From contig NZ_JQLW01000007.1 of the NCBI RefSeq assembly GCF_000744415.1, positions 124,001-188,000 on the forward strand: 64,000 nt of DNA, given 5' to 3'. Each line of letters opens with the position of its first letter. Position 1 is the stretch's first letter. The translations under genes and the position numbers were made by a program. Below the pieces are notes generated by a model. It had not been told where the DNA came from. It saw nothing but the letters and a program-made list of their open reading frames with translations, and made no database searches. Shown here in pieces: positions 26,329-36,469 of this stretch. Source of the stretch: Ghiorsea bivora (GTDB lineage: Bacteria > Pseudomonadota > Zetaproteobacteria > Mariprofundales > Mariprofundaceae).

Positions 26329-27513
26329 ATGAGCATTTCTATCGGCACAGCTTTAACATCAACGGCAACCAAAGTCATGCTGCTGGGCTCAGGTGAGCTG
26401 GGCAAAGAGGTTGCCATTGAATTGCAACGCCTTGGGGTGGAAGTCATTGCCGTGGATAGCTATGCCAACGCACCTGCTATGCAAGTAGCACACCGCTCAC
26501 ATATTGTAAGCATGTTGGATGGCGCAGCACTTAGACAGCTTATTGAGCAAGAAAAACCTGATTTGATTGTGCCAGAAGTGGAAGCCATTGCCACGGATAC
26601 TTTGGCTGCTTTGGAAACTGAAGGTTTTAATATCATACCAACCGCACGCGCTACCCAACTGACCATGAACCGTGAAGGTATCCGTAGATTGGCTGCTGAA
26701 ACATTGCATTTAACCACCTCCCCTTACCAATTTGCCGATAGTTTTGATGCTTTCACTAAAGCTGTTGCAGAAATTGGCAAGCCCTGTGTGGTCAAACCCA
26801 TCATGAGCTCATCAGGCAAAGGGCAATCGGTGGTAAAAACCGATGCTGATATTCAAAAAGCATGGGATTACGCACAAGAAGGCGGCAGAGCGGGCAAAGG
26901 CAAAGTCATTGTGGAAGGTTTTGTTGATTTTGATTATGAAATCACGCTTTTGACCATTCGTCACCGTGATGGTACTTCATTTTGTTTACCGATTGGTCAC
27001 CTGCAAGTCGATGGTGACTACCGCGAATCATGGCAGCCACAAGCCATGTCCGATGCGGCATTAGCAGCTTCCAAACATATTGCAGAACAAGTCACCAGTG
27101 TATTGGGTGGTTATGGTTTGTTTGGTGTAGAGTTATTTATTAAAGGCGATGAAGCGATATTCAGCGAAGTATCCCCGCGACCGCATGACACAGGTTTGGT
27201 CACATTGATTTCTCAAGATTTGTCTGAATTTGCACTGCATGTACGCGCAATTCTTGGCTTGCCTGTTCCAAACATTACGCAACACGGCTTTGCTGCATCT
27301 TGCCCCATCGTGGTGGAAGGTGACTCCACCCAAGTATCGTTTGGCAACCTTGAGCAAGCCTTGGCAGCACCAGACACGCAAATGCGTATTTTTGCCAAAC
27401 CCGAAGTGTTTGGTCATCGCCGTATGGCAGTGATGTTAGCGCGTGGCAATAGTATGGATGAAGCCCGAAACAAGGCCAAAGAAGCCGCTACTAAGGTGAA
27501 AATCACACTATAA
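26329..27513 (+). CDS. purT: Formate-dependent phosphoribosylglycinamide formyltransferase 2
   Basis: ATP-grasp enzyme that makes formyl-GAR from GAR, formate and ATP in purine synthesis, replacing the folate-dependent PurN step. The 394-residue protein has an N-terminal Rossmann-like [10 protein letters not shown], the [16 protein letters not shown] loop (about residues 145-165) and the [13 protein letters not shown] motif. The ATG is followed one base after its stop by the flavoprotein gene (27514), so they are cotranscribed. Full-length. Confidence 0.97.
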   Translation: MSISIGTALTSTATKVMLLGSGELGKEVAIELQRLGVEVIAVDSYANAPAMQVAHRSHIVSMLDGAALRQLIEQEKPDLIVPEVEAIATDTLAALETEGFNIIPTARATQLTMNREGIRRLAAETLHLTTSPYQFADSFDAFTKAVAEIGKPCVVKPIMSSSGKGQSVVKTDADIQKAWDYAQEGGRAGKGKVIVEGFVDFDYEITLLTIRHRDGTSFCLPIGHLQVDGDYRESWQPQAMSDAALAASKHIAEQVTSVLGGYGLFGVELFIKGDEAIFSEVSPRPHDTGLVTLISQDLSEFALHVRAILGLPVPNITQHGFAASCPIVVEGDSTQVSFGNLEQALAAPDTQMRIFAKPEVFGHRRMAVMLARGNSMDEARNKAKEAATKVKITL

Positions 27514-29160
27514 ATGTTTATTCGCATCAATAATTTTCATATTGGTCTAAACGACGATGAGCAAAACATTGCAAATAAACTTTGCGATGAACTAACGATT
27601 CAAAGGTCGCAATTACTTGGCTGGAATATCGTACGCAAAGCCATTGATGCACGCAAACGCAGTGATGTTCACTTTGTATGCAGCGTAGAATGTACACTTT
27701 CCCAAGATGCTAAACCCCAAATCTCGCCTCAAATTCAAGTGGATGTACCTTCACGTTTGCATATTCAAAAACCTGATAGCCTGATACTCCCGCAAAACGA
27801 CACACAGCATGGTAAACAAAACAATGATGAACATGTGATTGTGGTTGGTGCTGGGCCTGCGGGCTTATTTGCTGCTTTAGCCTTAATTGAAGCAGGCAAG
27901 CAGGTGACATTGCTGGAACGCGGTAAACCTGTTGAAACCCGCATGAAGGATATTGGGCGCTTACGAAGCCGTGGTGAATTAAACCCTGAAAGCAATGTAT
28001 GTTTTGGTGAAGGTGGTGCAGGCACTTATACCGATGGTAAACTTTATACCCGCATCAAACATCCTTTTGTGCGCTGGGTATTGGCGGAGTTTATTCGTTT
28101 TGGTGCCAAGCCTGATATTTTAGTGGATGCACACCCGCATTTGGGCACCGATAGATTGGTGCGCATTATCAAAGCCATGCGTCATTATTTGATTGAACAA
28201 GGCGTGAATTACCGCTTTGAAAGTAAAGTAGAAGCTCTGCTTACCCATGAAGGGGCAATGGTAGGCGTTCGCCTAGCAAATGGTGAGGAAATTGAAGCAT
28301 CATCCGTGATTTTAGCCATTGGTCACTCAGCGCGTGATACTTTTGAGCATATGCAGGACATTGGCATAGCTTTGGAAGCCAAAGATTTTGCTGTGGGTGT
28401 TCGTACTGAACATGAGCAAGATTGGGTAGATTCATGCCAGTTTGGAAAAAATGCCAAACATCCCAGCCTCCACGCAGCTGAATACAGCTTAACCCATCAA
28501 GTACCCGATAAATCTATGGGGAATGAGGGTATGGGCAAGCGCGGTGTATTCAGCTTTTGCATGTGCCCTGGTGGTTTGATACTGCCCTCGCCCACTGAGC
28601 CAAACAAAATGGCAGTCAACGGTATGAGTAATGCCAAACGCTCAAGCCCTTTTGCAAATTCAGGTATCGTGGTACAAGTCACCCCGAAAGATATTGCCAA
28701 ACACGGCTTGGGCGATGACCCGCTGTGCGGCATACGTTTACAGCGTGAATTAGAAGAAAAAACATTTAAGGCAACATCTCAAGCTTATGCCGCACCCGCC
28801 ATGAAAATTACAGATTTTATCAACAATAAACCCAGCGGAACATTGGCAAATTCCCGTTTTAAACCAACTGTTGAAGCTGCTGATATTCGCGAAATATTGC
28901 CAATATGGTTAAGCAAGCCATTGTCTGAAGGTTTGCAAGCTTTTGACCGCAAAATGCATGGTTTTGTGTCTGAACATGCCAATATGTTGGCTGTAGAGTC
29001 GCGCACCAGCTCGCCTGTACGTATTACCCGTGACAAAAGCTTACAATCGGTATCTTTGCGTGGTTTGTACCCTGTGGGTGAAGGCGCTGGTTATGCAGGT
29101 GGCATTGTCAGTGCCGCAGTTGATGGTTTAAAGGCTGCAGCAATCATTATTCAAGCATAA
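27514..29160 (+). CDS. FAD/NAD(P)-dependent oxidoreductase, COG2509-like
   Basis: A 548-residue flavoprotein with a Rossmann FAD motif V-V-G-A-G-P-A-G-L-F-A-A-L (about residues 108-120) and the second half R-G-L-Y-P-V-G-E-G-A-G-Y-A-G-G-I-V-S-A-A. An extra N-terminal domain of about 95 residues (M-F-I-R-I-N-N-F...) is typical of the uncharacterised COG2509 family, related to NAD(FAD)-utilising dehydrogenases. The substrate is unknown. It begins directly after purT. Confidence 0.85.
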   Translation: MFIRINNFHIGLNDDEQNIANKLCDELTIQRSQLLGWNIVRKAIDARKRSDVHFVCSVECTLSQDAKPQISPQIQVDVPSRLHIQKPDSLILPQNDTQHGKQNNDEHVIVVGAGPAGLFAALALIEAGKQVTLLERGKPVETRMKDIGRLRSRGELNPESNVCFGEGGAGTYTDGKLYTRIKHPFVRWVLAEFIRFGAKPDILVDAHPHLGTDRLVRIIKAMRHYLIEQGVNYRFESKVEALLTHEGAMVGVRLANGEEIEASSVILAIGHSARDTFEHMQDIGIALEAKDFAVGVRTEHEQDWVDSCQFGKNAKHPSLHAAEYSLTHQVPDKSMGNEGMGKRGVFSFCMCPGGLILPSPTEPNKMAVNGMSNAKRSSPFANSGIVVQVTPKDIAKHGLGDDPLCGIRLQRELEEKTFKATSQAYAAPAMKITDFINNKPSGTLANSRFKPTVEAADIREILPIWLSKPLSEGLQAFDRKMHGFVSEHANMLAVESRTSSPVRITRDKSLQSVSLRGLYPVGEGAGYAGGIVSAAVDGLKAAAIIIQA

Positions 29161-29182
29161 CCACTTTTTGTTAAGCTCAGTT

Positions 29183-29196
29183 GCACAAAGTTGTGC
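29183..29196. promoter_or_regulatory. Palindrome upstream of the nucleotide cyclase gene
   Basis: GCACAA-AG-TTGTGC forms a 14-bp palindrome, overlapping a TTGCAC-like sequence and followed by TATAGG. It is about 100 bp before the cyclase. Possible operator or end of the COG2509 transcript; no regulator assigned. Confidence 0.35.
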
Positions 29197-29298
29197 TATA
29201 GGTTACATTTATTATTGGTCTTGAATGAAACCATATCGTGCACTTTAGTAAGGGAAACTCTGAACAAGTATGGTTGCAATGACTGGGGAGAAAAAATC

Positions 29299-30120
29299 AT
29301 GACTAAGCACAATAAACATCATGTGGTAAAAGAAATTAAACCCAATCAACACAGCCAAGCCGATGAAATTCAGCAAGCCCTAGAACATGACTCAACCATA
29401 GAAATGATTGCCAATGGTGAAACGGCAATACTGCCTACCCTTGCTGCCAAACGTTCTTCAAACCAACTCGACACCACACCTATCAACTTTGATAAAATCA
29501 TTGAAGACGTTGCCAATGTGATTGCGACCACACCCGATCAATACAAATGTATTATGTTCACAGACTTGGTTGGCTCCACGCAATACAAACGTGAAATGGG
29601 ACATACCAAAGGTTTTATGCGCAACCGTATGTTTTGTGATATTTGTGAAGAGGCCATCGAACGCAATCATGGTGTCGTGGTTAAACGTTTGGGTGATGGT
29701 GTGATGGCTGTGTTTGAAACGGCAATTGATGCCGTGCTTGCTGCCATGCTTATGACCAGCAGCTTGGATAGTGAGCGCAAAAAACTGAAAAAAATCGTAG
29801 GTAAAATGGATTGCCGCATTGGTATCACTTGCGGCTATGTGAAAGAAATACCCGGCCCTAGTGTGGATTATATTGGTCACGCTATGGATAAAGGGGCAAG
29901 GATTGAAGGCATTGCCCGCACTAATCAGGTATTGATTGATGAAATTGTTTATGGATTGATTCACACTAAAATTCGAGACTACTCTGATGATATTGTGATT
30001 GGCCCTCCACGCAACCTCACCCTCAAAGGTGTAGGTGTAAGCACATTATACGAGGTGTCACCCAAAGGACGTGGGTTGGTTGGTAGCATAGGTTATAAAG
30101 CTCGCCATCTCTTCGATTGA
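29299..30120 (+). CDS. Class III adenylate/guanylate cyclase domain protein
   Basis: A 273-residue cytoplasmic protein. The frame continues upstream to 29191, but the ATG at 29299 with the GGGGAG ribosome binding site at 29285-29290 is preferred. Residues 1-80 are a polar region without a recognised domain. Residues about 85-270 form a class III nucleotidyl cyclase: F-T-D-L-V-G-S-T carries the first metal aspartate, R-L-G-D-G-V-M-A-V-F the second, and D-Y-I-G-H-A-M-D-K-G-A-R-I is the transition-state helix. The usual substrate-specifying residues could not be assigned. It lacks membrane or obvious sensory domains. Its product is a candidate ligand for the cNMP-binding proteins in this window. 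Confidence 0.8.
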   Translation: MTKHNKHHVVKEIKPNQHSQADEIQQALEHDSTIEMIANGETAILPTLAAKRSSNQLDTTPINFDKIIEDVANVIATTPDQYKCIMFTDLVGSTQYKREMGHTKGFMRNRMFCDICEEAIERNHGVVVKRLGDGVMAVFETAIDAVLAAMLMTSSLDSERKKLKKIVGKMDCRIGITCGYVKEIPGPSVDYIGHAMDKGARIEGIARTNQVLIDEIVYGLIHTKIRDYSDDIVIGPPRNLTLKGVGVSTLYEVSPKGRGLVGSIGYKARHLFD

Positions 30121-30198
30121 TTTAAAAAGTAACGTTGCTGTTCAAATCAGCATCATTTTGTGTACCCTTCGCAACCATCAAATTCATATCAAGGTTAA

Positions 30199-31140
<942 letters not shown>

Positions 31141-31150
31141 CAGCAACAGT

Positions 31151-31192
31151 GACTTGGTTGTCTAACAACCTCCCCTTTTGGGCAGCCAAGTC
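31151..31192 (+). terminator. Possible terminator hairpin after trxB
   Basis: Arms 31151-31162 and 31181-31192 pair over 12 positions (GACTTGG...CCAAGTC, two G-U pairs), loop of 18 bases. There is no clear T-run after it, so it may be a weak terminator or a stem in the 3' UTR. Confidence 0.5.
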
Positions 31193-31322
31193 TATAGTTA
31201 AATAGCTTGCATTCAGTTTAGAAAATCATGCTATCTATTCAATTTAAAAGACAAAAATGTTTCTTGATATAGGTAAAGAAATCTGTAAAATCTAAGAAGA
31301 GAACCATCAGTTTTTTTCTTAA

Positions 31323-31351
31323 TTGCAGAATGCAGCACACCCTCCTATAGT
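31323..31351 (+). promoter_or_regulatory. Sigma70 promoter of ndk
   Basis: TTGCAG (31323-31328), 17-bp spacer, TATAGT (31346-31351). It lies about 57 bp before the ndk ATG. A short stem ACCGT...ACGGT lies in the leader (near 31376-31391). Confidence 0.6.
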
Positions 31352-31408
31352 GCCGACTTTATTAAATCAAAGCATACCGTTCTTTATACGGTTTTCGAGG
31401 TAAAAAGC

Positions 31409-31837
31409 ATGGCAGTTCAACGTACACTATCAATTATCAAACCTGATGCGGTCGCAAAAAATGTTATTGGTGACATTATTCGCCGCTTTGAAGAAAATGG
31501 TTTGTCTGTAATTGCAACAAACATGATACATTTAAGTGCAGAGCAAGCAGGTCGTTTCTATGCTGTGCATGCAGAACGTCCATTTTATAAAGACCTTTGC
31601 AGTTTCATGAGTTCTGGCCCTGTATTGGCCATGTGCTTAGAAGGTAAAAATGCAATTGCATTGAACCGTCAGTTAATGGGTGCAACCAACCCGAAAGAAG
31701 CTGAAGAAGGCACTATTCGTGCTGACCATGCAGATTCTATTGATGCCAATGCTGTACATGGCTCTGACTCTGAAGAAAATGCTGCTATTGAAATAGACTT
31801 TTTCTTTTCAAACCTAGATATTAACAGTCGCCTTTAA
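31409..31837 (+). CDS. ndk: Nucleoside diphosphate kinase
   Basis: Balances nucleoside triphosphate pools through a phospho-histidine intermediate. The 142-residue protein has the active site N-A-V-H-G-S-D-S with His117 and the N-terminal [10 protein letters not shown] signature. Length is standard. LysS begins 4 bp after its stop, so they are cotranscribed. A strong ribosome binding site GAGG lies just upstream of the ATG. Confidence 0.97.
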   Translation: MAVQRTLSIIKPDAVAKNVIGDIIRRFEENGLSVIATNMIHLSAEQAGRFYAVHAERPFYKDLCSFMSSGPVLAMCLEGKNAIALNRQLMGATNPKEAEEGTIRADHADSIDANAVHGSDSEENAAIEIDFFFSNLDINSRL

Positions 31838-31841
31838 GATT

Positions 31842-33374
31842 ATGGTTGAACAGACTTCTGCTCCAGAAACAGAAAACAAAGCTGAGGTAAACACCAAGCA
31901 ACTACCTGAACAAGTACGTGTGCGCCGTGAGAAATTGGCAACCATGCGTGAGCAAGGTAATGCTTATCCCAATACTTGGCGCAGCAATACTTCACTTGCC
32001 TCTATCCATGCACAATATGGTGACTTGGATAAAGATAGCTTAGCTGAAAAAGCCATTGAAGTTACTGTTGCCGGTCGCTTGATGGCACACCGTGTCATGG
32101 GCAAGTCTAGCTTTGTAAAAATCCAAGATAAGGAAGCGGATATCCAGCTTTTTCTTAACCGGGATGCCTTGGGTGGTGCAGAAGTCTATAACCCAACAAA
32201 AAAATGGGATTTGGGCGACATCATTGGCGCGAAAGGAACCTTGTTTTTCACAAAAACAGGGGAATTATCGATTAAAGTTTCACATGTAGAAATGATAACC
32301 AAATGTTTGCGCCCTTTACCAGACAAAATGCAAGGGTTAAGCGATGTTGAAACACGTTATCGTCAACGTTATGTTGACTTAATTGTTACACCTGAATCAC
32401 GCCACACCTTCCGCACCCGTTCACAAATCATTTCTTTGATTCGTCGTGGGCTAGAAGCCAATGATTTTATGGAAGTTGAAACACCCATGTTACAAACACA
32501 GGCTGGCGGTGCTGCTGCCCGCCCTTTTACAACACATCATAATGCCTTAAACATGGAATTATTTCTGCGTATTGCACCAGAACTTTATCTAAAACGCCTG
32601 CTTGTAGGCGGTTTTGAACGTGTTTTTGAAATCAATCGAAATTTCCGCAATGAAGGGCTTGATGCTACCCATAACCCCGAATTTACCATGGTTGAATTCT
32701 ATCAGGCTTATGCTGATTTTAATGATGCTATGGACACAACAGAAACACTTATTCGCGATGTTGCAAAAGGCACCAATAATTTACAGTCCACTTGGGAAGG
32801 TGTTGACCTTGATTTTAGTCAACCGTTTAAACGTATTCGTTTGGATGAATCCGTGTTTGAACACCGCCCTGACTTGCGTGGGCATGCCAATGATAAAGCT
32901 TTGTTGGCAACCGTATGTTTGCAAGAAATTCCAGACATTAAACCTTTAATTACTTGGAAAGCTGGGCATTACCTGCTTGCATTGTTTGAAGAACTTGTTG
33001 AACCCAAAATTACACAACCTACTTTCATCACCCACTACCCTGTTGATGTATCACCACTGGCTCGTCGCAATAATGAAGATGAAACCGTTACCGATAGGTT
33101 TGAGTTGTTTGTCGCAGGTCGTGAAATTGCCAATGGTTTTTCAGAGCTGAACGACCCAGACGACCAACGCGGTCGTTTTGTGGCACAAGCCCAAGCCAAA
33201 GCAGCAGGTGATGCTGAAGCAACAGGCATTGATGAAGATTATCTACGTGCCCTAGAATTTGGTATGCCTCCAGCTGCGGGTGTTGGTATCGGCGTAGACC
33301 GTTTGGTGATGATGTTAACAGGGCAACACTCTATTCGAGACGTTTTATTGTTCCCACATATGCGCCCCGAATAA
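31842..33374 (+). CDS. lysS: Lysyl-tRNA synthetase, class II
   Basis: Charges tRNA-Lys. The 510-residue protein has the N-terminal OB-fold anticodon-binding domain (about 65-170) and the class II core with motif 2 (R-N-F-R-N-E-G-L-D-A-T-H-N-P-E-F) and motif 3 (G-V-G-I-G-V-D-R-L-V-M-M). It carries a short charged N-terminal extension. The upstream ndk and downstream CBS gene are on the same strand, 4 and 23 bp away. Confidence 0.97.
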   Translation: MVEQTSAPETENKAEVNTKQLPEQVRVRREKLATMREQGNAYPNTWRSNTSLASIHAQYGDLDKDSLAEKAIEVTVAGRLMAHRVMGKSSFVKIQDKEADIQLFLNRDALGGAEVYNPTKKWDLGDIIGAKGTLFFTKTGELSIKVSHVEMITKCLRPLPDKMQGLSDVETRYRQRYVDLIVTPESRHTFRTRSQIISLIRRGLEANDFMEVETPMLQTQAGGAAARPFTTHHNALNMELFLRIAPELYLKRLLVGGFERVFEINRNFRNEGLDATHNPEFTMVEFYQAYADFNDAMDTTETLIRDVAKGTNNLQSTWEGVDLDFSQPFKRIRLDESVFEHRPDLRGHANDKALLATVCLQEIPDIKPLITWKAGHYLLALFEELVEPKITQPTFITHYPVDVSPLARRNNEDETVTDRFELFVAGREIANGFSELNDPDDQRGRFVAQAQAKAAGDAEATGIDEDYLRALEFGMPPAAGVGIGVDRLVMMLTGQHSIRDVLLFPHMRPE

Positions 33375-33397
33375 AATAAGGATAAAAGAGGTCTTAT

Positions 33398-33868
33398 ATG
33401 TTTGCTGAGAAAATTATGGTGACCAACGTGATTACCGCACAAGAACATGAACTTGTCGGTGATGTACATGCAAAAATGAACCGTGAAAAGCTACGTATGT
33501 TGCCTGTTATTGATAAACAAGGTCTTGTCAAAGGCCTATTATCAACCTTTTCTATCATGGAAAATATAATCCCCGATTATCTTATTAGTGGCGATTTAAA
33601 TCAAATTTCTTATGCACCTGACCTAGGTATTTTATGTAAACGATATGAAGAGGTTATTCGCAGCCCTATTAGCGATATGGTTGACACATCCCCTTTACTC
33701 GTCGGCAAAGATGAATCACTACTGTCTGTTGCTGCTGCTATTGCATCACATGGTAAACATGAGTATGCGCTTGTGGTGGATGACAATAAAAAACTATTGG
33801 GTGTCATTTCAGCAGGAGACATTCTTAATCGCTTAAAATATAAAACAAGCGAGGTGAATGATGCATAA
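33398..33868 (+). CDS. CBS-domain protein, likely regulator of the adjacent transporter
   Basis: A 156-residue protein made of two CBS domains (about residues 6-60 and 92-148), which bind adenine nucleotides. The first carries M-V-T-N-V-I-T-A and D-V-H-A-K-M, the second S-P-I-S-D-M-V-D-T-S and A-L-V-V-D-D-N-K-K-L-L-G-V-I-S. It overlaps the permease gene by 11 bp, so the pair is expressed together. It may sense adenylate energy charge and modulate the permease, an inference from the overlap. Confidence 0.85.
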   Translation: MFAEKIMVTNVITAQEHELVGDVHAKMNREKLRMLPVIDKQGLVKGLLSTFSIMENIIPDYLISGDLNQISYAPDLGILCKRYEEVIRSPISDMVDTSPLLVGKDESLLSVAAAIASHGKHEYALVVDDNKKLLGVISAGDILNRLKYKTSEVNDA

Positions 33869-35207
33869 TACAAGCACACATGAAGCATCCATTATTTTTG
33901 GTTTAGACCCAACTTGGGTTGCTGTGACCATTTTATTGGTTGTATATGGTGTGATTATGGCAGAGAAGTTTAACCGCGCTGTATTATCTTTGTTGGGTGC
34001 TGGTTTGATGGTACTTTGTGGGGTTATTACCCAACAACAAGCCGTTGCAGGCATTGATTTTAACACCATTGGTTTATTAACAGGTATGATGGTTATTGTA
34101 ACCATCAGTCAAAAAACAGGTATGTTTCAATATGTTGCAATCAAAGCGGCAAAGGTTGTAAAAGGTAACCCTTGGGGCATATTGGTGATGCTTTCCATTG
34201 TAACAGCTATATTTTCTGCATTTTTAGATAATGTCACCACAGTACTTCTGATTGCGCCCGTAACTTTATTAATTACCGATGCTTTGGGTGTCCGCCCCTA
34301 CCCTTATTTGTTTGCACAAATTTTCGCTTCCAATATTGGTGGTGCTTCAACACTGATTGGTGACCCTCCAAATATTATGATTGGCTCTGCAGCAAACCTG
34401 AGCTTTACAGATTTTTTATTTCATTTAACCCCTATCACACCGGTCATCTTTTTACTCACTTTAGGTTTTATTTGGTTGATGTTTGGACGCGACTTGACAG
34501 CTACTCAAGAAAAACGTGACCTCATTATGAAGTTTGATGAAGGTGAGGCATTACAAGATATTCCTTTGCTAAAAAAATGTTTGTTTGTTTTATTTTCTGT
34601 CATTGCAGGTTTCTCTGTTGCTCATACCTTCCATCTAGAACCAGCAACGATTGCCATGTTTGGCGCAGCAGCATTATTATTACTTCAAACTTATGGGGAA
34701 CCTGTACACGACAAAGACCATGCTTATGAAAAAGTGATGGCTGATGTTGAATGGACAACGATTTTCTTTTTTGTTGGTTTATTCATCATTGTTACGGGTG
34801 TGGAGCACACGGGTGTGATTGCCATGTTGGGTGAAAAAGTTATTGCGCTTACAGATGGTGACTTTAATGCCACAGTTGGTGCTGTGTTATGGGTTTCAGC
34901 TATTGCTTCAGCCTTGATTGATAATATTCCTTTTGTTGCCACCATGATTCCACTGGTGCATAGCATGGCACCAACGTTTGGTGGTGCAGAAGCGATTGAA
35001 CCTATTTGGTGGGCTTTAGCGCTGGGCGCATGTTTGGGTGGTAATGGCTCATTGATTGGCGCTTCTGCCAACCTTATTGTTGCAGGGTTTGCCCAACGTG
35101 CTGGACACCCCATTTACTTCCTACAATTTATGAAACACGCATTCTTCTTGATGATTATGAGTATTGCTGTTTCACATATTTATTTGTATCTGCGTTACCT
35201 CACTTGA
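33858..35207 (+). CDS. ArsB/NhaD ion transporter superfamily permease
   Basis: A 449-residue inner-membrane protein with about 11-13 membrane segments. F-S-A-F-L-D-N-V-T-T-V-L-L, I-G-G-A-S-T-L-I-G-D-P-P-N-I-M-I-G and the mirrored G-G-N-G-S-L-I-G-A-S-A-N-L in the C-terminal half are the paired helical hairpins of the ArsB/NhaD/citrate permease superfamily. The resemblance is closest to NhaD Na+/H+ antiporters and P-protein-like transporters; arsenite export is unlikely because there is no ars operon. Two ATGs exist (33858 and 33861). Its stop overlaps the TTG start of the lolC-like gene by three bases. Confidence 0.82.
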   Translation: MMHNTSTHEASIIFGLDPTWVAVTILLVVYGVIMAEKFNRAVLSLLGAGLMVLCGVITQQQAVAGIDFNTIGLLTGMMVIVTISQKTGMFQYVAIKAAKVVKGNPWGILVMLSIVTAIFSAFLDNVTTVLLIAPVTLLITDALGVRPYPYLFAQIFASNIGGASTLIGDPPNIMIGSAANLSFTDFLFHLTPITPVIFLLTLGFIWLMFGRDLTATQEKRDLIMKFDEGEALQDIPLLKKCLFVLFSVIAGFSVAHTFHLEPATIAMFGAAALLLLQTYGEPVHDKDHAYEKVMADVEWTTIFFFVGLFIIVTGVEHTGVIAMLGEKVIALTDGDFNATVGAVLWVSAIASALIDNIPFVATMIPLVHSMAPTFGGAEAIEPIWWALALGACLGGNGSLIGASANLIVAGFAQRAGHPIYFLQFMKHAFFLMIMSIAVSHIYLYLRYLT

Positions 35208-36454
35208 TTCAAACCTTTGAACTTCTTTTAGCTTTACGCTATTTACGTTCACAGCGAGGTGAACGTTTTGCTTCACTGGTTGGTTGGAGCTCAGCAATTG
35301 GTATGGCAATTGGTGTGATGACCTTAATTGTTGTGATGTCGGTCATGAATGGTGTTGCTACTGAAATACGGGATAAGATTTTAGGCTTTTCATCACATGT
35401 CGAAATTCAAGGACCTGGTGATACCTTTACGAACTGGCAAGCTTGGTTAGATATCAGTCAAAAATTACCCCATGTTGAGCAAGCATTGCCCTATATCAGC
35501 ACACAAACCCTTGCTCACCACGGTACACGTTCGGTGGGTGCAATGCTCAAAGGTATTGATGCAGCCCAAGACACTGTGATTTCCGCACATATCACCCAAG
35601 GTTCTTTTTTATCTTTACCTAACCCACAACAAACCAATATTTTTGAAGCCGTCATTGGTAAAGAGTTGGCTAGAAAACTATCCATCAGCGTGGGTGATAA
35701 AGTGCAGTTATTAACACCTTCAGGCGGCATCAGCCCCATGGGTGCTTCACCACGCATAAAGTCTTTTGTTATTACGGGCATTTTCGACTCGGGTTTTTAT
35801 GAATATGATGTTGGTCTTATTCTCACCCATATTCAAGCTGTACAACGCCTAAATCGTGTCGGTAATGCCATTACAGGCATAGAACTTCATTTGGAAAACC
35901 GCGACCAAGCAGCCCAAGTAGCAGAAATAGCACGTAATGCTTTACCAAGCGATGCTTGGGTCACAGATTGGCAGCATAGGCATCAGTCCTTCTTTCAAGC
36001 CTTAAAAATGGAACGAACAGCTATGAGTATCATTCTCTTCTTAATCGTTTTGGTGGCTATCTTCAATATGGTTTCATCATTGGTGATGGTGGTGATGGAA
36101 AAGCGTAAAGAAATTGCCATTCTCAAAACCATAGGTGCTTCACATGCCTCCATCATCCGCATCTTTTTACTTATGGGCATGTTGCTCAGTGGCTTTGGAA
36201 CTTTACTGGGCTGTTTGGCTGGTATTTTCTTAGCATCCAACTTGGAATCTATTGTAGCTTGGATTGAAAAGGTTACCCATACCACATTTATGTCAGGTGA
36301 TGTCTATTATATTGACCATGTACCTGCTATTATGGAGCCTACATCGATTATAATTGTTGCAAGTGTAAGTTTACTGATGGGTTTTTTGGCAACACTTTAC
36401 CCCGCATGGCGAGCTGCTAAAGTACCACCTGCAGAGGCCTTGCGTTATGAGTGA
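35204..36454 (+). CDS. lolC: Lipoprotein-releasing permease subunit (LolC/LolE)
   Basis: Inner-membrane part of the LolCDE ABC machine that moves lipoproteins to the outer membrane. The 416-residue protein has one N-terminal membrane helix, a long periplasmic domain and three C-terminal helices (about 275, 325 and 380). The start L-A-L-R-Y-L-R-S-Q-R-G and the end Y-P-A-W-R-A-A-K-V-P-P-A-E-A-L-R-Y-E are family signatures. The start is a TTG at 35204 overlapping the preceding stop by three bases. A cNMP-binding gene (36470) separates it from lolD (37664). Only one LolC/E gene is present, as in organisms that use LolF-type homodimers. Confidence 0.93.
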   Translation: MIQTFELLLALRYLRSQRGERFASLVGWSSAIGMAIGVMTLIVVMSVMNGVATEIRDKILGFSSHVEIQGPGDTFTNWQAWLDISQKLPHVEQALPYISTQTLAHHGTRSVGAMLKGIDAAQDTVISAHITQGSFLSLPNPQQTNIFEAVIGKELARKLSISVGDKVQLLTPSGGISPMGASPRIKSFVITGIFDSGFYEYDVGLILTHIQAVQRLNRVGNAITGIELHLENRDQAAQVAEIARNALPSDAWVTDWQHRHQSFFQALKMERTAMSIILFLIVLVAIFNMVSSLVMVVMEKRKEIAILKTIGASHASIIRIFLLMGMLLSGFGTLLGCLAGIFLASNLESIVAWIEKVTHTTFMSGDVYYIDHVPAIMEPTSIIIVASVSLLMGFLATLYPAWRAAKVPPAEALRYE

Positions 36455-36469
36455 TGAGGGAGTTGTTTT

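Noticed and set aside
33858-35207. Arsenite exporter ArsB
   Set aside because: No ars operon neighbours, and the paired CBS protein and closer NhaD-like pattern point to a cation or anion exchanger instead.
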